Shown piece by piece: positions 8,273 through 16,779 of a DNA stretch of 64,000 bases (position 1 is its first letter; each line of letters opens with the position of its first letter). The notes beneath the pieces were generated by a model. It did no database searches. It was not told the origin of the DNA and saw only the letters and a program-made list of their open reading frames with translations. Made by a program: the position numbers and the translations under genes. The DNA is from Mucilaginibacter straminoryzae (GTDB taxonomy: Bacteria; Bacteroidota; Bacteroidia; Sphingobacteriales; Sphingobacteriaceae), in contig NZ_JALJEJ010000001.1 in the NCBI RefSeq assembly GCF_022953055.1, positions 682,001 through 746,000 on the forward strand, read 5' to 3'.

Positions 8273-9655
8273 ATGAATAATAAAGCTTTTTTAGTAATAA
8301 TACTTTCTTTTTTATTTTGCTTAAACGTTAAAGGGCAGTTTTTACCCCGTTTGCAGATATCCGCCAATCATCGGTATTTCACTGTTGGGGGGAAGCCTTT
8401 TTTCTGGCTGGGCGATACCGGATGGCTATTGTTTTCCAAACTGAACAGGGAAGAGGCAGCGCAGTATCTGGATACCCGAAGCAAACAGGGATTTAATGTG
8501 ATACAGGTGATGGTAGTGCATAGTATTAAAGAGGTGAATGCCTATGGCGATTCTGCTCTTAATGCGCAGAACATTACCAGCCCGAAAGTTACCCCAGGCA
8601 ATACCTTTGGTAAAGCAGGAGAGTATGACTATTGGGATCACGTGGATTATATTGTACGGGAGGCAGCAAAAAGAGGATTATATGTAGCGATGGTTCCGGT
8701 GTGGGGATCTGTAGTGAAAGAAGCTAAAATTAATGCCGAACAGGGGAAACGATATGCCGCATTTTTAGCAAAGCGTTATAAAGATTATACGAATATCATT
8801 TGGATGAATGGTGGGGATATTGCCGGTAACATTGCTAATGCAACCTGGAATGCGATTGGAAATGAATTGAGAGCGGAAAATCCAAAGGCGCTGATTACCT
8901 ATCACCCTCGTGGGCGAACGCAGTCATCTAAATGGTTTCACCATCAGCAATGGTTGGATTTTAACTGTTTTCAGTCTGGTCACCGAACTTATGCCCAGGA
9001 CACCTCTAAAAACGATTTGCACTATGGCGAGGATAACTGGAAGTATGTGAACGTGGACTATAATCTGAAACCCATTAAGCCTACCATTGACGCCGAGCCA
9101 TCCTACGAACGTATTCCTTATGGACTGCATGATACGACACTACCTAAATGGACAGATGCAGATGTGCGTAGGTATGGCTACTGGTCGGTATTTGCAGGTG
9201 CATGTGGTTATACATATGGTAACAACGATGTAATGCAGATGCATAAGCCAACAGATAAGGGTAGTGCTTATGGTTCTACAGAATACTGGTATAATTCGAT
9301 TAATGACCCTGGCGCTTTGCAAATGAAATATCTTAAAAAGTTAATGCTTTCAAGGCCGTATTATCAGCGTATACCAGATCAGTCGCTAATAGTTGGGGCT
9401 AAGGGAGAAAAATATAATTGTCTGCTGGCGACACGAGGCCGCAGTTATGCCTTCGTATACACCTACACAGGTAGAAATCTTCTAGTAAACCCGTCTAAGC
9501 TTACAGGAACCAGGATTAAAGCTTCCTGGTACGATCCACGTACTGGGGACTTGAAAACCATCGGTACTTATAAAAAGAGTAGTCAGCTAAGCTTTGACCC
9601 ACCTGGGGATCCAAAGGACGGCAATGACTGGGTGCTCGTATTAGATTCGATTTAA
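8273..9655 (+). CDS. Secreted DUF4038 glycosidase, GH140 (apiosidase)-like
   Basis: 460 residues with a clear signal peptide (about 1-21, ending LNVKGQ). The TIM-barrel DUF4038 domain starts RYFTVGGKPFFWLGDTGW and continues with GFNVIQVMVVH; the acids in WMNGGD and DAEPSYE are the plausible catalytic pair. The C-terminal beta domain (about 375-460, WYDPRTGDLK and ending DPKDGNDWVLVL) matches the putative collagen-binding_2 module usual in this family. The characterised Bacteroides enzyme removes apiose side chains from rhamnogalacturonan II, a pectin that also contains methylated L-fucose. That links loosely to the divergent fucose-type operon, but no SusC/SusD pair is present. The specificity is inferred. 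Confidence 0.85.
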   Translation: MNNKAFLVIILSFLFCLNVKGQFLPRLQISANHRYFTVGGKPFFWLGDTGWLLFSKLNREEAAQYLDTRSKQGFNVIQVMVVHSIKEVNAYGDSALNAQNITSPKVTPGNTFGKAGEYDYWDHVDYIVREAAKRGLYVAMVPVWGSVVKEAKINAEQGKRYAAFLAKRYKDYTNIIWMNGGDIAGNIANATWNAIGNELRAENPKALITYHPRGRTQSSKWFHHQQWLDFNCFQSGHRTYAQDTSKNDLHYGEDNWKYVNVDYNLKPIKPTIDAEPSYERIPYGLHDTTLPKWTDADVRRYGYWSVFAGACGYTYGNNDVMQMHKPTDKGSAYGSTEYWYNSINDPGALQMKYLKKLMLSRPYYQRIPDQSLIVGAKGEKYNCLLATRGRSYAFVYTYTGRNLLVNPSKLTGTRIKASWYDPRTGDLKTIGTYKKSSQLSFDPPGDPKDGNDWVLVLDSI

Positions 9656-9741
9656 GTCAACCCTTTACTCAATGGTTGGTATTGTCGCAAACAGCCAGTG
9701 ATTATGTCGCTTTTTTAGTCTTTTGCCTGCGTAAGTTGCGT

Positions 9742-9749
9742 TAGCTTTG
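9742..9749 (+). promoter_or_regulatory. Weak promoter candidate of the VOC gene
   Basis: TAGCTTTG matches TANNTTTG 26 bases before the start codon. The nearest upstream TTTG is only 16 bases away, shorter than at the other promoters in this window. Confidence 0.3.
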
Positions 9750-9774
9750 TATTCTAACCAAAGCAAGAAAGATT

Positions 9775-10227
9775 ATGCAACCAATTATTCCATTTTTATG
9801 GTACAATACAAATGCAGAAGAGGCAGTCGCATTTTACCAAAGTATATTTGAGCAAAGCCGGATACTATCTGTTAAACGGAATGGTAAAGGCGCACCCGGA
9901 CCTGAAGGCGCAGTTATGCTGATCAGTTTTGAACTGAACGGGCAACAGTTTATTGCTTTGAACGGTGGCCCGCATTTTACTTTTAATGAAGCAGTTTCAT
10001 TTGTGGTTTCGTGCAAAACCCAGCGGGAGATCGATCATTATTGGGAAAGATTAACTGAAGGCGGATCAGCGGGACAGTGCGGCTGGTTGAAGGATAAGTT
10101 TGGAGTGTCCTGGCAAGTTGTGCCAACTGATATTGATCAATTATTAAGTTCTGATAAGGCCATGCAGGCAATGATGAAGATGTCAAAGTTAGAGATCGAA
10201 GTTTTAAAACAGGCCAATAAGGAGTGA
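9775..10227 (+). CDS. VOC-superfamily PhnB-like protein
   Basis: 150 residues. It opens with QPIIPFLWYNTNAEEAVAFY and contains the paired FVVSCKTQREIDHYW and GWLKDKFGVSWQVVPT blocks characteristic of the PhnB/3-demethylubiquinone-methyltransferase-like branch of the VOC (glyoxalase/dioxygenase) fold. These proteins dimerise to form the active cleft; most lack a known reaction. The family Gln/Glu metal positions are only partly recognisable, so catalysis is unproven. It appears monocistronic, with no operon partner. It is a common stand-alone protein in soil Bacteroidetes. Confidence 0.85.
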   Translation: MQPIIPFLWYNTNAEEAVAFYQSIFEQSRILSVKRNGKGAPGPEGAVMLISFELNGQQFIALNGGPHFTFNEAVSFVVSCKTQREIDHYWERLTEGGSAGQCGWLKDKFGVSWQVVPTDIDQLLSSDKAMQAMMKMSKLEIEVLKQANKE

Positions 10228-10385
10228 ACGCGCAATATTTCTTCCAATTAACGTTATCCAGATTGAAGTATTAAACCTTTTTATACTTAATGTATCAAAA
10301 GGGTAAAGTAGTACTGTGTTGTAGCATTTGTGGTTTGAACTACGTCTTCATAAAAAATTAATCTTTCTAAAAGAGATTTGACACC

Positions 10386-10763
10386 ATGGTAGAAATGGAT
10401 ACAAACAGGAAGATGTTATTGCTGGATAGGGATAATAACACTTTAGATGTAGCACATGATATTATGTTTTATGGCTACACCGATATGCATATTACTGCAG
10501 AGGTTGAATGTTTTTTCCAATTGGCTAAGAACTATAAGCCGGATCTGATTATCATAGACCAGCTTTTTGCGGACATTTATATTGAAGAGCTATGCAACCA
10601 GCTAAGAAGCGACGATCAAATGAAGGGTATCCCAGTAATAACGGTTTCCAAAACTTACCATCGGATTATCAGTAACGAAACCAAATCTGCTGATACGCTT
10701 TACATTCGCCAGTATGATAGCAAAGCATTTGCAGACAAAGTAAACTACCTGATGGCATCATAA
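10386..10763 (+). CDS. Single-domain response regulator, degenerate receiver
   Basis: 125 residues, one receiver domain and no output domain. D14/D16 in LLDRDN and D58 in LIIIDQL correspond to the acidic pocket and phosphoacceptor. The conserved Ser/Thr is present as S in VITVSK. The conserved lysine of the KP motif near the C-terminus appears replaced (YIRQYDS), so phosphorylation signalling may be altered. The start used is the upstream ATG (MVEMDTN); a second ATG three codons in is equally possible. It stands alone between a VOC gene and two tRNA genes, so its kinase is unknown. Any role, for example as a phosphate sink or adaptor, is inference. Confidence 0.75.
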   Translation: MVEMDTNRKMLLLDRDNNTLDVAHDIMFYGYTDMHITAEVECFFQLAKNYKPDLIIIDQLFADIYIEELCNQLRSDDQMKGIPVITVSKTYHRIISNETKSADTLYIRQYDSKAFADKVNYLMAS

Positions 10764-10890
10764 AACCTGGTTATTGGTTTCGTCTAGTCTGCTTTTTTGT
10801 TGTTTTAGCCCAAACTGCTGATCAACCTGCTTTATTTGCTCGCACTGATGATTGCTTAGCTATAAAAGATTAGATTTATTATTAAAGAAA

Positions 10891-10921
10891 TTTGCAGGAA
10901 AGACGTTTTTGTCTATATTTG
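10891..10921 (+). promoter_or_regulatory. Consensus Bacteroidetes promoter of the tRNA-Leu genes
   Basis: TTTG-N19-TATATTTG matches both the -33 and -7 elements perfectly. The predicted start falls about 20 bases before the first tRNA. This is the reference against which I judged other promoters in the window. Confidence 0.8.
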
Positions 10922-10950
10922 CACTCCTTAAAATCAAGACCATTTCAGCA

Positions 10951-11034
10951 GCCCAGGTGGCGAAATTGGTAAACGTTGCGGTCTCAGAAGCCGTTGAGAA
11001 TTGTCTCTTGAGAGTTCGAGTCTCTCCCTGGGCA
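10951..11034 (+). tRNA. tRNA-Leu (CAG)
   Basis: An acceptor stem GCCCAGG/CCTGGGC with discriminator A, a leucine-type long variable arm, and a T-loop GTTCGAGTC are all visible. The seven-base anticodon loop CTCAGAA gives CAG at 10985-10987. CCA is not encoded. Confidence 0.93.
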
Positions 11035-11035
11035 C

Positions 11036-11070
11036 AAGCTAAAATGTAAAAAGTTTTAGCTTTTTGTTTT
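11036..11070 (+). terminator. Terminator between the two tRNA-Leu genes
   Basis: AAGCTAAAA and TTTTAGCTT form a 9-bp stem with a 9-nt loop, followed by TTTGTTTTT. The second tRNA may therefore rely on read-through. Confidence 0.65.
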
Positions 11071-11077
11071 TAAATAG

Positions 11078-11161
11078 GCCCAGGTGGCGAAATTGGTAGA
11101 CGCACCATCTTGAGGGGGTGGCATTCGTAAGGATGTACGAGTTCGAATCTCGTTCTGGGCA
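11078..11161 (+). tRNA. tRNA-Leu (GAG)
   Basis: Acceptor arms GCCCAGG and TCTGGGC pair with a terminal G-U. Anticodon stem CCATC/GGTGG holds the loop TTGAGGG, giving GAG at 11112-11114. A long variable arm and the T-loop GTTCGAATC complete it. The phage-like cluster begins 7 bases after its 3' end, a usual place for integration, but no second copy of the tRNA end was found on the far side. Confidence 0.93.
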
Positions 11162-11167
11162 CTATAA

Positions 11168-11452
11168 TTATCTGTTTACTGCTAGTCTTTCGTCTTTTTT
11201 TAGCTCGAGTTTGTCTATTTCCTTTTGTAGAACGTTGACTTGGTTTTCAAGCACTTTTAGTCTGAGGTCATTGATTCTTGTTTGGTTTTCCTGCGTGGAT
11301 TTAATATCGTAGATGGCCTCTTTTAATTGAAAGTAAGTAGTCATTACAGAGACTACGATACTTACTGTACTAATAATTGTGACGATGATATTCCGTACAG
11401 TTATACCCCTGATTTGTTGCTCTTCAATGCTGTAGCTGTTTGCATTTCTCAT
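11168..11452 (-). CDS. Spanin-like single-pass coiled-coil membrane protein
   Basis: 94 residues. One hydrophobic segment at about 18-41 (GITVRNIIVTIISTVSIVV) is followed by a charged coiled coil (about 45-90) rich in Leu/Lys/Glu. This layout and its place directly after holin and endolysin genes fit an inner-membrane spanin or other lysis accessory. No lipobox partner (outer spanin) is visible. It is the last gene of the phage cluster and ends seven bases from tRNA-Leu(GAG). I do not recognise a named family. Confidence 0.6.
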   Translation of the reverse strand: MRNANSYSIEEQQIRGITVRNIIVTIISTVSIVVSVMTTYFQLKEAIYDIKSTQENQTRINDLRLKVLENQVNVLQKEIDKLELKKDERLAVNR

Positions 11453-11461
11453 AAGTTTGTT

Positions 11462-12034
11462 TTATGTTCTTGATAACCAGCTCTCGGCATAAATCTCCTG
11501 CGTAGGGTTGTTTTCCATGATGCTGATGTAACGGGCTATTTGAAGCCCATTTAGCAGTTTGAGAATAAGTTTTTTATTTGGATTGCTGTTAAGTGCCGAA
11601 ATTGTTTTCGTTCCGATAATACCATCGACCGCAAGATCTGGGTATAGTTTCTGATTGCGATTAGCAAGGTTAAGGGCTCTCTGTAAGAATTTTGCTGCTA
11701 TCGCCACCCCCATGTTTACTGCTGTATCATATATTTCATTCGCGATATCTTGGTCTGTGACCAGATCTAGTTTAAAGACATCCCAAAAGTTCTGTTTATA
11801 AAATGCATCCACTAATGCTTGGAGCTTTTGATCTGATCTTAGCAGTTTGTTTGCAGCCGGGATGTCATGTTTAGTTTTTTCTAATACCGTACGAATGGTG
11901 CCCCATCCTGGCCAGTTAGGCCAGAAATTTGATGCAATTCCCCGATAAGTCAGACCACCTCTATCAGACGGAGAGTCCGCCAATTCTCCCTCGATTAGCT
12001 TAGTTTTACCGTTAGCGATTTGAAAGTCAGCCAT
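11462..12034 (-). CDS. Endolysin, GH108-type N-acetylmuramidase
   Basis: 190 residues. The N-terminal catalytic block has the glutamate in KLIEGELADSP followed by DRGGLTYRGIA, the GH108 pattern in which Glu is the catalytic acid. A C-terminal region with DLAVDGIIGTKTISALN fits the peptidoglycan-binding 3 module paired with GH108. It cleaves the glycan strand to lyse the host. No signal peptide is present, so release depends on the adjacent holin-like protein, whose gene overlaps it by eight bases. The family's usual EGGY motif is changed here to EGEL. Confidence 0.85.
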   Translation of the reverse strand: MADFQIANGKTKLIEGELADSPSDRGGLTYRGIASNFWPNWPGWGTIRTVLEKTKHDIPAANKLLRSDQKLQALVDAFYKQNFWDVFKLDLVTDQDIANEIYDTAVNMGVAIAAKFLQRALNLANRNQKLYPDLAVDGIIGTKTISALNSNPNKKLILKLLNGLQIARYISIMENNPTQEIYAESWLSRT

Positions 12035-12260
12035 TGGATGCCTCCCGGGATGAATCTGTTTGTTTTACAGCAAATTGGGCAATGGCTGTAATGGCCGTTC
12101 CGACACTTATTAAAATGGTTGGAACTTTATCCGGAATTCCGGCAATTTGAGTAAGGGTAGTACCAAACGCAACTAAGCTGGCACCGAATACCTGTGCTCG
12201 TTTAAAAAACGGCGGCGTTTCTGATTTCAAGCGCTGCCAAAGTGTAGAAAGGGTTTTCAT
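12027..12260 (-). CDS. Holin-like membrane protein
   Basis: 77 residues with two hydrophobic segments (about 24-41 and 47-64, the latter TILISVGTAITAIAQFAV). A charged N-terminus and a polar C-terminus flank them. The size, topology and overlap with the endolysin gene fit a class II-type holin that permeabilises the inner membrane to release the muramidase. Similar short proteins in Bacteroidetes prophages precede endolysin genes. No named family is certain. Confidence 0.7.
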   Translation of the reverse strand: MKTLSTLWQRLKSETPPFFKRAQVFGASLVAFGTTLTQIAGIPDKVPTILISVGTAITAIAQFAVKQTDSSREASNG

Positions 12261-12279
12261 TGTTTAAATTATTTAAGGT

Positions 12280-12468
12280 TTAGAAATTATTTTCAATTTG
12301 CTCATCGATCAATGTGCAGTTAACACCTATCGTCTCAAGCATCGTTTTAGCCCGCGCTAATGTGTCTACTATAACTGTTCCGGCAATAAGAATTACTCCA
12401 CCATCATAGTCGAGTATATCCGTTACCGCCCCATTTTCGTGTCTAATTATAAAAAGTGCCTCGTTCAT
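12280..12468 (-). CDS. Small phage protein of unknown function, 62 aa
   Basis: It begins MNEALFIIRHENGAVTDI and is acidic overall. The predicted strands alternate and there is no membrane segment. Its start overlaps the stop of the leucine-rich fibre gene by four bases and the holin gene follows after 19 bases, so it is part of the operon. By position it might be a fibre chaperone or tail accessory; no family is recognised. Confidence 0.6.
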   Translation of the reverse strand: MNEALFIIRHENGAVTDILDYDGGVILIAGTVIVDTLARAKTMLETIGVNCTLIDEQIENNF

Positions 12469-13724
12469 GATATTGGAATGTTTGTAAATACCCAGTTGTA
12501 TTGATTAACTAGTACATAAAGTTTTTCAAGCTGGCTGGCAGGTGATCCGTTGCTCACCCCCTTTGAATACCCGGATGGGGATTGATACGTCCCTGTTGGT
12601 TTGGGTATCGGTGCAGTTGTCGAGGTCGAAGACTGATAAATACGCTGTTGGTTCCTTGCCTTGTCTGCACTTGTACCAACAATCGGCGCATTTGCGACCG
12701 CCCACGTATACATATTGTCTATTGCTGAATTAATCAGCGTTAACTGCTGCGCTGCCGTGTTAGTGTATGCCCCGAACTGGGCAAAAGTGATCTTTTTGAG
12801 CTTCATGTTTGTTGAAAGCAAAAAGTCCGGGCTATGATTAGTCAGGCTAAAAGAAGTTACGTTTAAATCCGTTAAGTTAGTAAGGGCTGATAGATCCGTC
12901 CAGGTGTCCATCGGTGGCGACCATTGCAGGGATGTTAGAGTGGTAATGCTTTGGAATGTTGTAGGTATGTTGATAGTCACCCCTGTAATGCCAGTATAGA
13001 AATAACTTCCGAAACTGGTTATTTTCAGGTTAGCAAAGGACGGCGGTATTGGCACTCCGGTCGTGTAAGCGTCCTTGTTTAGCCAATCCAAGCGTAACGA
13101 CTGCAACCCCCTAATATTCGGAATTAGAGCCAGATTACCCATGTTGGCATTGGTATAGAGCGTTAGGGATTGAATTGTCGCGTAACAAAGATCAATAGGC
13201 ACGGTAGTCCCCTGGTCTAACTGATAACTAAGCGACGTAAGTGCATTATTAAACGCACCCTTTAATTCAGCAGTTGCTGCGCCGCAACGTATGCCGAAGT
13301 TTTGCAATAACTTGAACTGGCCAATATTAAGCGATATATTTTGGAGTGTCGGCAAGGTGCATGTAAACTCCTTTAATGCGTTTCTGCTACTTATAGTTAA
13401 CGTAACCTTTCGAAGTGTACTATTAGTCCCTGTAGCATAAGTGTACTGTTTGAAATTAGCCCATTTTGGGTGTGTGGTGTCATTATTAAACCGAACAGAA
13501 TAAGGCGAGGCAAAGTCAGCATAATCGGCTACGTAGGTTATTACATTGCCGTCGCCAAAGTCAGCGACAATTGAGGCTGGAGCAGTAAATCCGAAAAAAA
13601 TATCATGGTTACTTGCCCCGAATGTCAACCCCGTAAAATTGAACACCAGCGACTCGGTGATCGTTCCATATTCAAAAACATTGTTCCCGTGTTTGAATAT
13701 CTGATTTGCATAGTTAAATGGCAT
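12465..13724 (-). CDS. Leucine-rich-repeat-like tail fibre/receptor protein
   Basis: 419 residues. The middle (about 110-330) repeats the pattern L-x-x-L-x-L, as in ITTLTSLQWSP, TDLSALTNLTDLNVTSFSL and NIRGLQSLRLDWLN, giving a solenoid similar to bacterial surface leucine-rich proteins. The N-terminal 100 residues form a PKD-like beta region (FDG-type FGFTAPASIVADFGDG). There is no signal peptide. It follows two fibre genes directly, so it is probably a distal receptor-binding or adhesin subunit. An unusual choice for a phage fibre; the role is inferred from position and fold. Confidence 0.6.
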   Translation of the reverse strand: MPFNYANQIFKHGNNVFEYGTITESLVFNFTGLTFGASNHDIFFGFTAPASIVADFGDGNVITYVADYADFASPYSVRFNNDTTHPKWANFKQYTYATGTNSTLRKVTLTISSRNALKEFTCTLPTLQNISLNIGQFKLLQNFGIRCGAATAELKGAFNNALTSLSYQLDQGTTVPIDLCYATIQSLTLYTNANMGNLALIPNIRGLQSLRLDWLNKDAYTTGVPIPPSFANLKITSFGSYFYTGITGVTINIPTTFQSITTLTSLQWSPPMDTWTDLSALTNLTDLNVTSFSLTNHSPDFLLSTNMKLKKITFAQFGAYTNTAAQQLTLINSAIDNMYTWAVANAPIVGTSADKARNQQRIYQSSTSTTAPIPKPTGTYQSPSGYSKGVSNGSPASQLEKLYVLVNQYNWVFTNIPIS

Positions 13725-13726
13725 AT

Positions 13727-15364
13727 CTATGAAAAGTTTATACGTACAACAACATTATCATCAATTGCCTCATACTTCGTTCCAGGGATGTAGTAGATAT
13801 AACCGCGTGGCATCACCTTGCTATTAGCTGGTGTGATAGATGCTGTGTATTTATTAGTGCTGTTAAAAGTAGCTGCCGAAATTGCGGCCACTATGTCCGT
13901 ATCGGTTACGTAGGGGCTAACGATGGTGTAATTCGCCTGTAACTGGTTTGCAGCATCTGCGGTAACTACACGCTCTGTCGCGCCGGTAAAATAGTTAATC
14001 TTGACCGCCCCGCTAAAAGTAACGTTACCGATAAACGTCCACGCCTGCTGCAAGCGCCAGGCCAGCCAATTGAATAATTTTAGGCGGCTTACAAATTTAT
14101 AATCCTCGGTAACTACCGCGCTGATCTGCGTTTCTGCATCCGTTGCTGCCGTACCTGTTAGCTTAGTGCCGATTGTCGTTCCGTTGGCGGTGATCTGCGC
14201 CTGCAACTTGCCTGGCGCAGTAAGAACCGTGTCTAATGCCGTGATCGGAGTCGCTGACGACAAGTCTAAACCTGTTAAAGCCGTTCCGCGAATTGTTGCT
14301 GCAATATTCGTGATGAGGTTCTGAACCTTACCGAAAGCGGCCAAAATACTATCAGTTGGGGTAATATTGCCGGTTACCGCTGCAAGGCCAGTAAGCACGA
14401 CAGCAAGTACACGCGCAGAGGTGAAATATAGATTTGTGGCACCTTCAGTTACCGAATCTGTACTGCCTGGGCTGGCGGATATTTCTACATAGACGCTTCC
14501 GCTCCACCTATAAATCTTGTTTGTATTGATCGCAGTGTAGATCTTGCCTGTTTCACCTGTTGCCGGGAACGCCGCAAGGTTGGCATATTCTAAAACGTCA
14601 TCTACGTAGGATGGCAGGTAAGTAGCCGCAATCTTTCCGTTACCGTCGCCGATCTTGTTGATAATGGTGGTTGCTGTTTCTTCGGTGATATCACTTAGCT
14701 CGGCAATCGTTCCGTTTTTGCCTTGTAAGATTTTTGTAAATATGTTATTTCCACCACCTGTGGGGTTAGTAGCTCCGACAAAAGTGTACTGGTTATACGC
14801 AGAGGGATCGCTTGAATTGGTTGCCCTTAAATCTAAAATATATGCGGCGGCATTAGGGGCTGCATAAGTATCTACCAATAAACCCGAGCTTGCCCCGGCA
14901 CCGGCGGTTTTTCTAAGTAATGTTGGATTAGCCCCGGTATTTGTGAAACCGTTTAGCGTTGTTGAACCTGTAAATGTCCAGTTACCGGAAACTATTCGAT
15001 CAATACCCAAGAAACGGGCTATTCCTAGCCAAAATTTTTTAGGCGTTACAATAGCGTTATCGTTGGTCGTAATTTCATTTTGGATAGTTGCCTGGTCTGC
15101 TATTTCATTAAAAACAACCAATTGGTTATCTGTAATACCATCTCGCCACCAGTACATGGTGGCTACTTCAGATAAATAGGCTACGACAAGCAGACCTTGG
15201 TAGCGTAGGGCAGTCGGGATCAGCGAGCAGGCCTCGGCAGCACTGGCATAAGGTACGCTGGTATCTGTTCCTGATGTGGTTGTTTTTTTGAGCGAACGCT
15301 CATCTATTGCGACCGGGTTAACCGGGCTGATTCCAAATGGTAATGATAGTCCTTGTGCGGCCAT
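13727..15364 (-). CDS. Phage tail fibre protein
   Basis: 545 residues, Ala/Thr/Ser-rich with few charged residues. It contains repeated beta-type segments such as VTEGATNLYFTSARV, which is a fragment common in phage fibre and tail-tip proteins, and VYVEISASPGSTDSV, typical of fibre modules. Its stop lies two bases before the leucine-rich protein start, and its start overlaps the stop of the collagen-like fibre by one base, so the three are co-translated. It probably forms a trimeric shaft. The C-terminal part (PRGYIYYIPGTKYEAIDD) is a separate small domain. Confidence 0.7.
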   Translation of the reverse strand: MAAQGLSLPFGISPVNPVAIDERSLKKTTTSGTDTSVPYASAAEACSLIPTALRYQGLLVVAYLSEVATMYWWRDGITDNQLVVFNEIADQATIQNEITTNDNAIVTPKKFWLGIARFLGIDRIVSGNWTFTGSTTLNGFTNTGANPTLLRKTAGAGASSGLLVDTYAAPNAAAYILDLRATNSSDPSAYNQYTFVGATNPTGGGNNIFTKILQGKNGTIAELSDITEETATTIINKIGDGNGKIAATYLPSYVDDVLEYANLAAFPATGETGKIYTAINTNKIYRWSGSVYVEISASPGSTDSVTEGATNLYFTSARVLAVVLTGLAAVTGNITPTDSILAAFGKVQNLITNIAATIRGTALTGLDLSSATPITALDTVLTAPGKLQAQITANGTTIGTKLTGTAATDAETQISAVVTEDYKFVSRLKLFNWLAWRLQQAWTFIGNVTFSGAVKINYFTGATERVVTADAANQLQANYTIVSPYVTDTDIVAAISAATFNSTNKYTASITPANSKVMPRGYIYYIPGTKYEAIDDNVVVRINFS

Positions 15365-16779
15365 TAGCTGATGGTGATTAAATGTCTGTGATTGGATGAA
15401 TAGGCTGTTGCAATGCTCACGACGTAGAGCGTACCATTAACCAACGTTGTTAAAGAAGCGTCAGTTACCTGGAGAGCAGATGCGATATACGAACTGGTGA
15501 TGTTAGCGCCAAGGGCATCCTGATCGATTACGCTCACTAATGTTTTACCTGTCGGTATCCAAAAGGCAAATGTTTTCTGATCGGTGCCGGTGTTCAGCGT
15601 GTAAGTGTTACCTGTACTGGTAAGTGTTCCAGTCAATGTACGAACTGCCCCACTATTAGCAGGTGCCGTGGCTACGGGACCATAAAATATTTTGTAGTAA
15701 CCTTTAAAATTACTTAATATGCCGGATGTAGCCGTTCCGGCATTAATTCGACCTATGGGATCATCTATTTGAATGATGTTTTGCTTAACCGGGCCTTGTG
15801 CATAGGATACGAATCCTTGATAGCTAGGTGAAGTTGCGGTGATCGTAATCGGATCTGTTAAGGTTGTGCCTGTGGATATCTCTGTGCCGTTCTTCCTGAT
15901 GCTGTAGGTTTGCGCTGCGCCGCCATCGTTTTGCGTAAATAGCAAGTTGATGGTTATTGCCACCGATTGACCGATCTCATAGTTGCCGGCTTGGCTTGAA
16001 GATATGCTAGCAGTTGGTGCGGTATAGGTTGGGTGTGGTACCAGGGCGTTAGTGAGTTTAGCTAAATCTGCTTGCTTCGCTATATAATTGTAATCGGGAA
16101 TAAGTTTCTCGCTGCTATCAATTAGAAACCCTTGGCCAATATCGTCTGCTGTGATACCTGAAAGAGATACACCTTGTCCCCAATCTTCATTTGTTTTAGG
16201 GCCAAATAACGTCGTACTGGTTGTGTTCAGATAAAAGTCGCCGTTGGTGCCGGTAGATAAATTAGAGGGGTCAAGCGGACCGCTTAAAATACTTTTACCA
16301 TCTGCACCCGGTAGTCCATCATCACCTTTGGGGCCTCTCGGCCCGGCAGGGCCTGACAGCATTGAAAATGCCTGGATCCAGTTATTGTTGTTTTTCTTGT
16401 AGAAAACACCCGCACCAGTGTTGATGTAAATGTCACCATCATTTCCAAAGCCTGGAGACGGGTTACCAAGGTCAAAGTATATCTGGCTACCATTCCCTTG
16501 AGTCAATTGGTACTTAGAAATCCAGGTGCCATTAACTTTTTGTAAAATGTTATTTGCAACTGTGTTGATAAAGATGTCGCCATTTCTACCGGCAGCGTCT
16601 TGTGGCAGAACGGTTCCAAATAGAACCTGTGCCCCTGCTTGTATATTGCCTTGAAGATATGGAAGAAGGCTCGATAAGTTAAACTGATAATCCGCGCCGT
16701 TACGTGCAATTATGCTGACGTCGCTGCCATCTATTGCAGAAGCTACAGGCAATTCTGTTAGTTTTTTGTCTATTGCCAT
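15364..16779 (-). CDS. Collagen-like phage tail fibre protein
   Basis: 471 residues. The N-terminus (MAIDKKLTELPVASAIDGSD) is the common fibre anchor of Bacteroidetes phages. A short Gly-X-Y stretch around residue 150 (GPAGPRGPKGDDGLPGADG) can form a collagen triple helix. Three repeats of a GDIFINT/GDIYINT/GDFYLNT block (about 66-180) precede or flank it. The C-terminal half is beta-rich. It should be a trimeric side or tip fibre. It overlaps the connector gene by ten bases at its start. Confidence 0.75.
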   Translation of the reverse strand: MAIDKKLTELPVASAIDGSDVSIIARNGADYQFNLSSLLPYLQGNIQAGAQVLFGTVLPQDAAGRNGDIFINTVANNILQKVNGTWISKYQLTQGNGSQIYFDLGNPSPGFGNDGDIYINTGAGVFYKKNNNNWIQAFSMLSGPAGPRGPKGDDGLPGADGKSILSGPLDPSNLSTGTNGDFYLNTTSTTLFGPKTNEDWGQGVSLSGITADDIGQGFLIDSSEKLIPDYNYIAKQADLAKLTNALVPHPTYTAPTASISSSQAGNYEIGQSVAITINLLFTQNDGGAAQTYSIRKNGTEISTGTTLTDPITITATSPSYQGFVSYAQGPVKQNIIQIDDPIGRINAGTATSGILSNFKGYYKIFYGPVATAPANSGAVRTLTGTLTSTGNTYTLNTGTDQKTFAFWIPTGKTLVSVIDQDALGANITSSYIASALQVTDASLTTLVNGTLYVVSIATAYSSNHRHLITIS

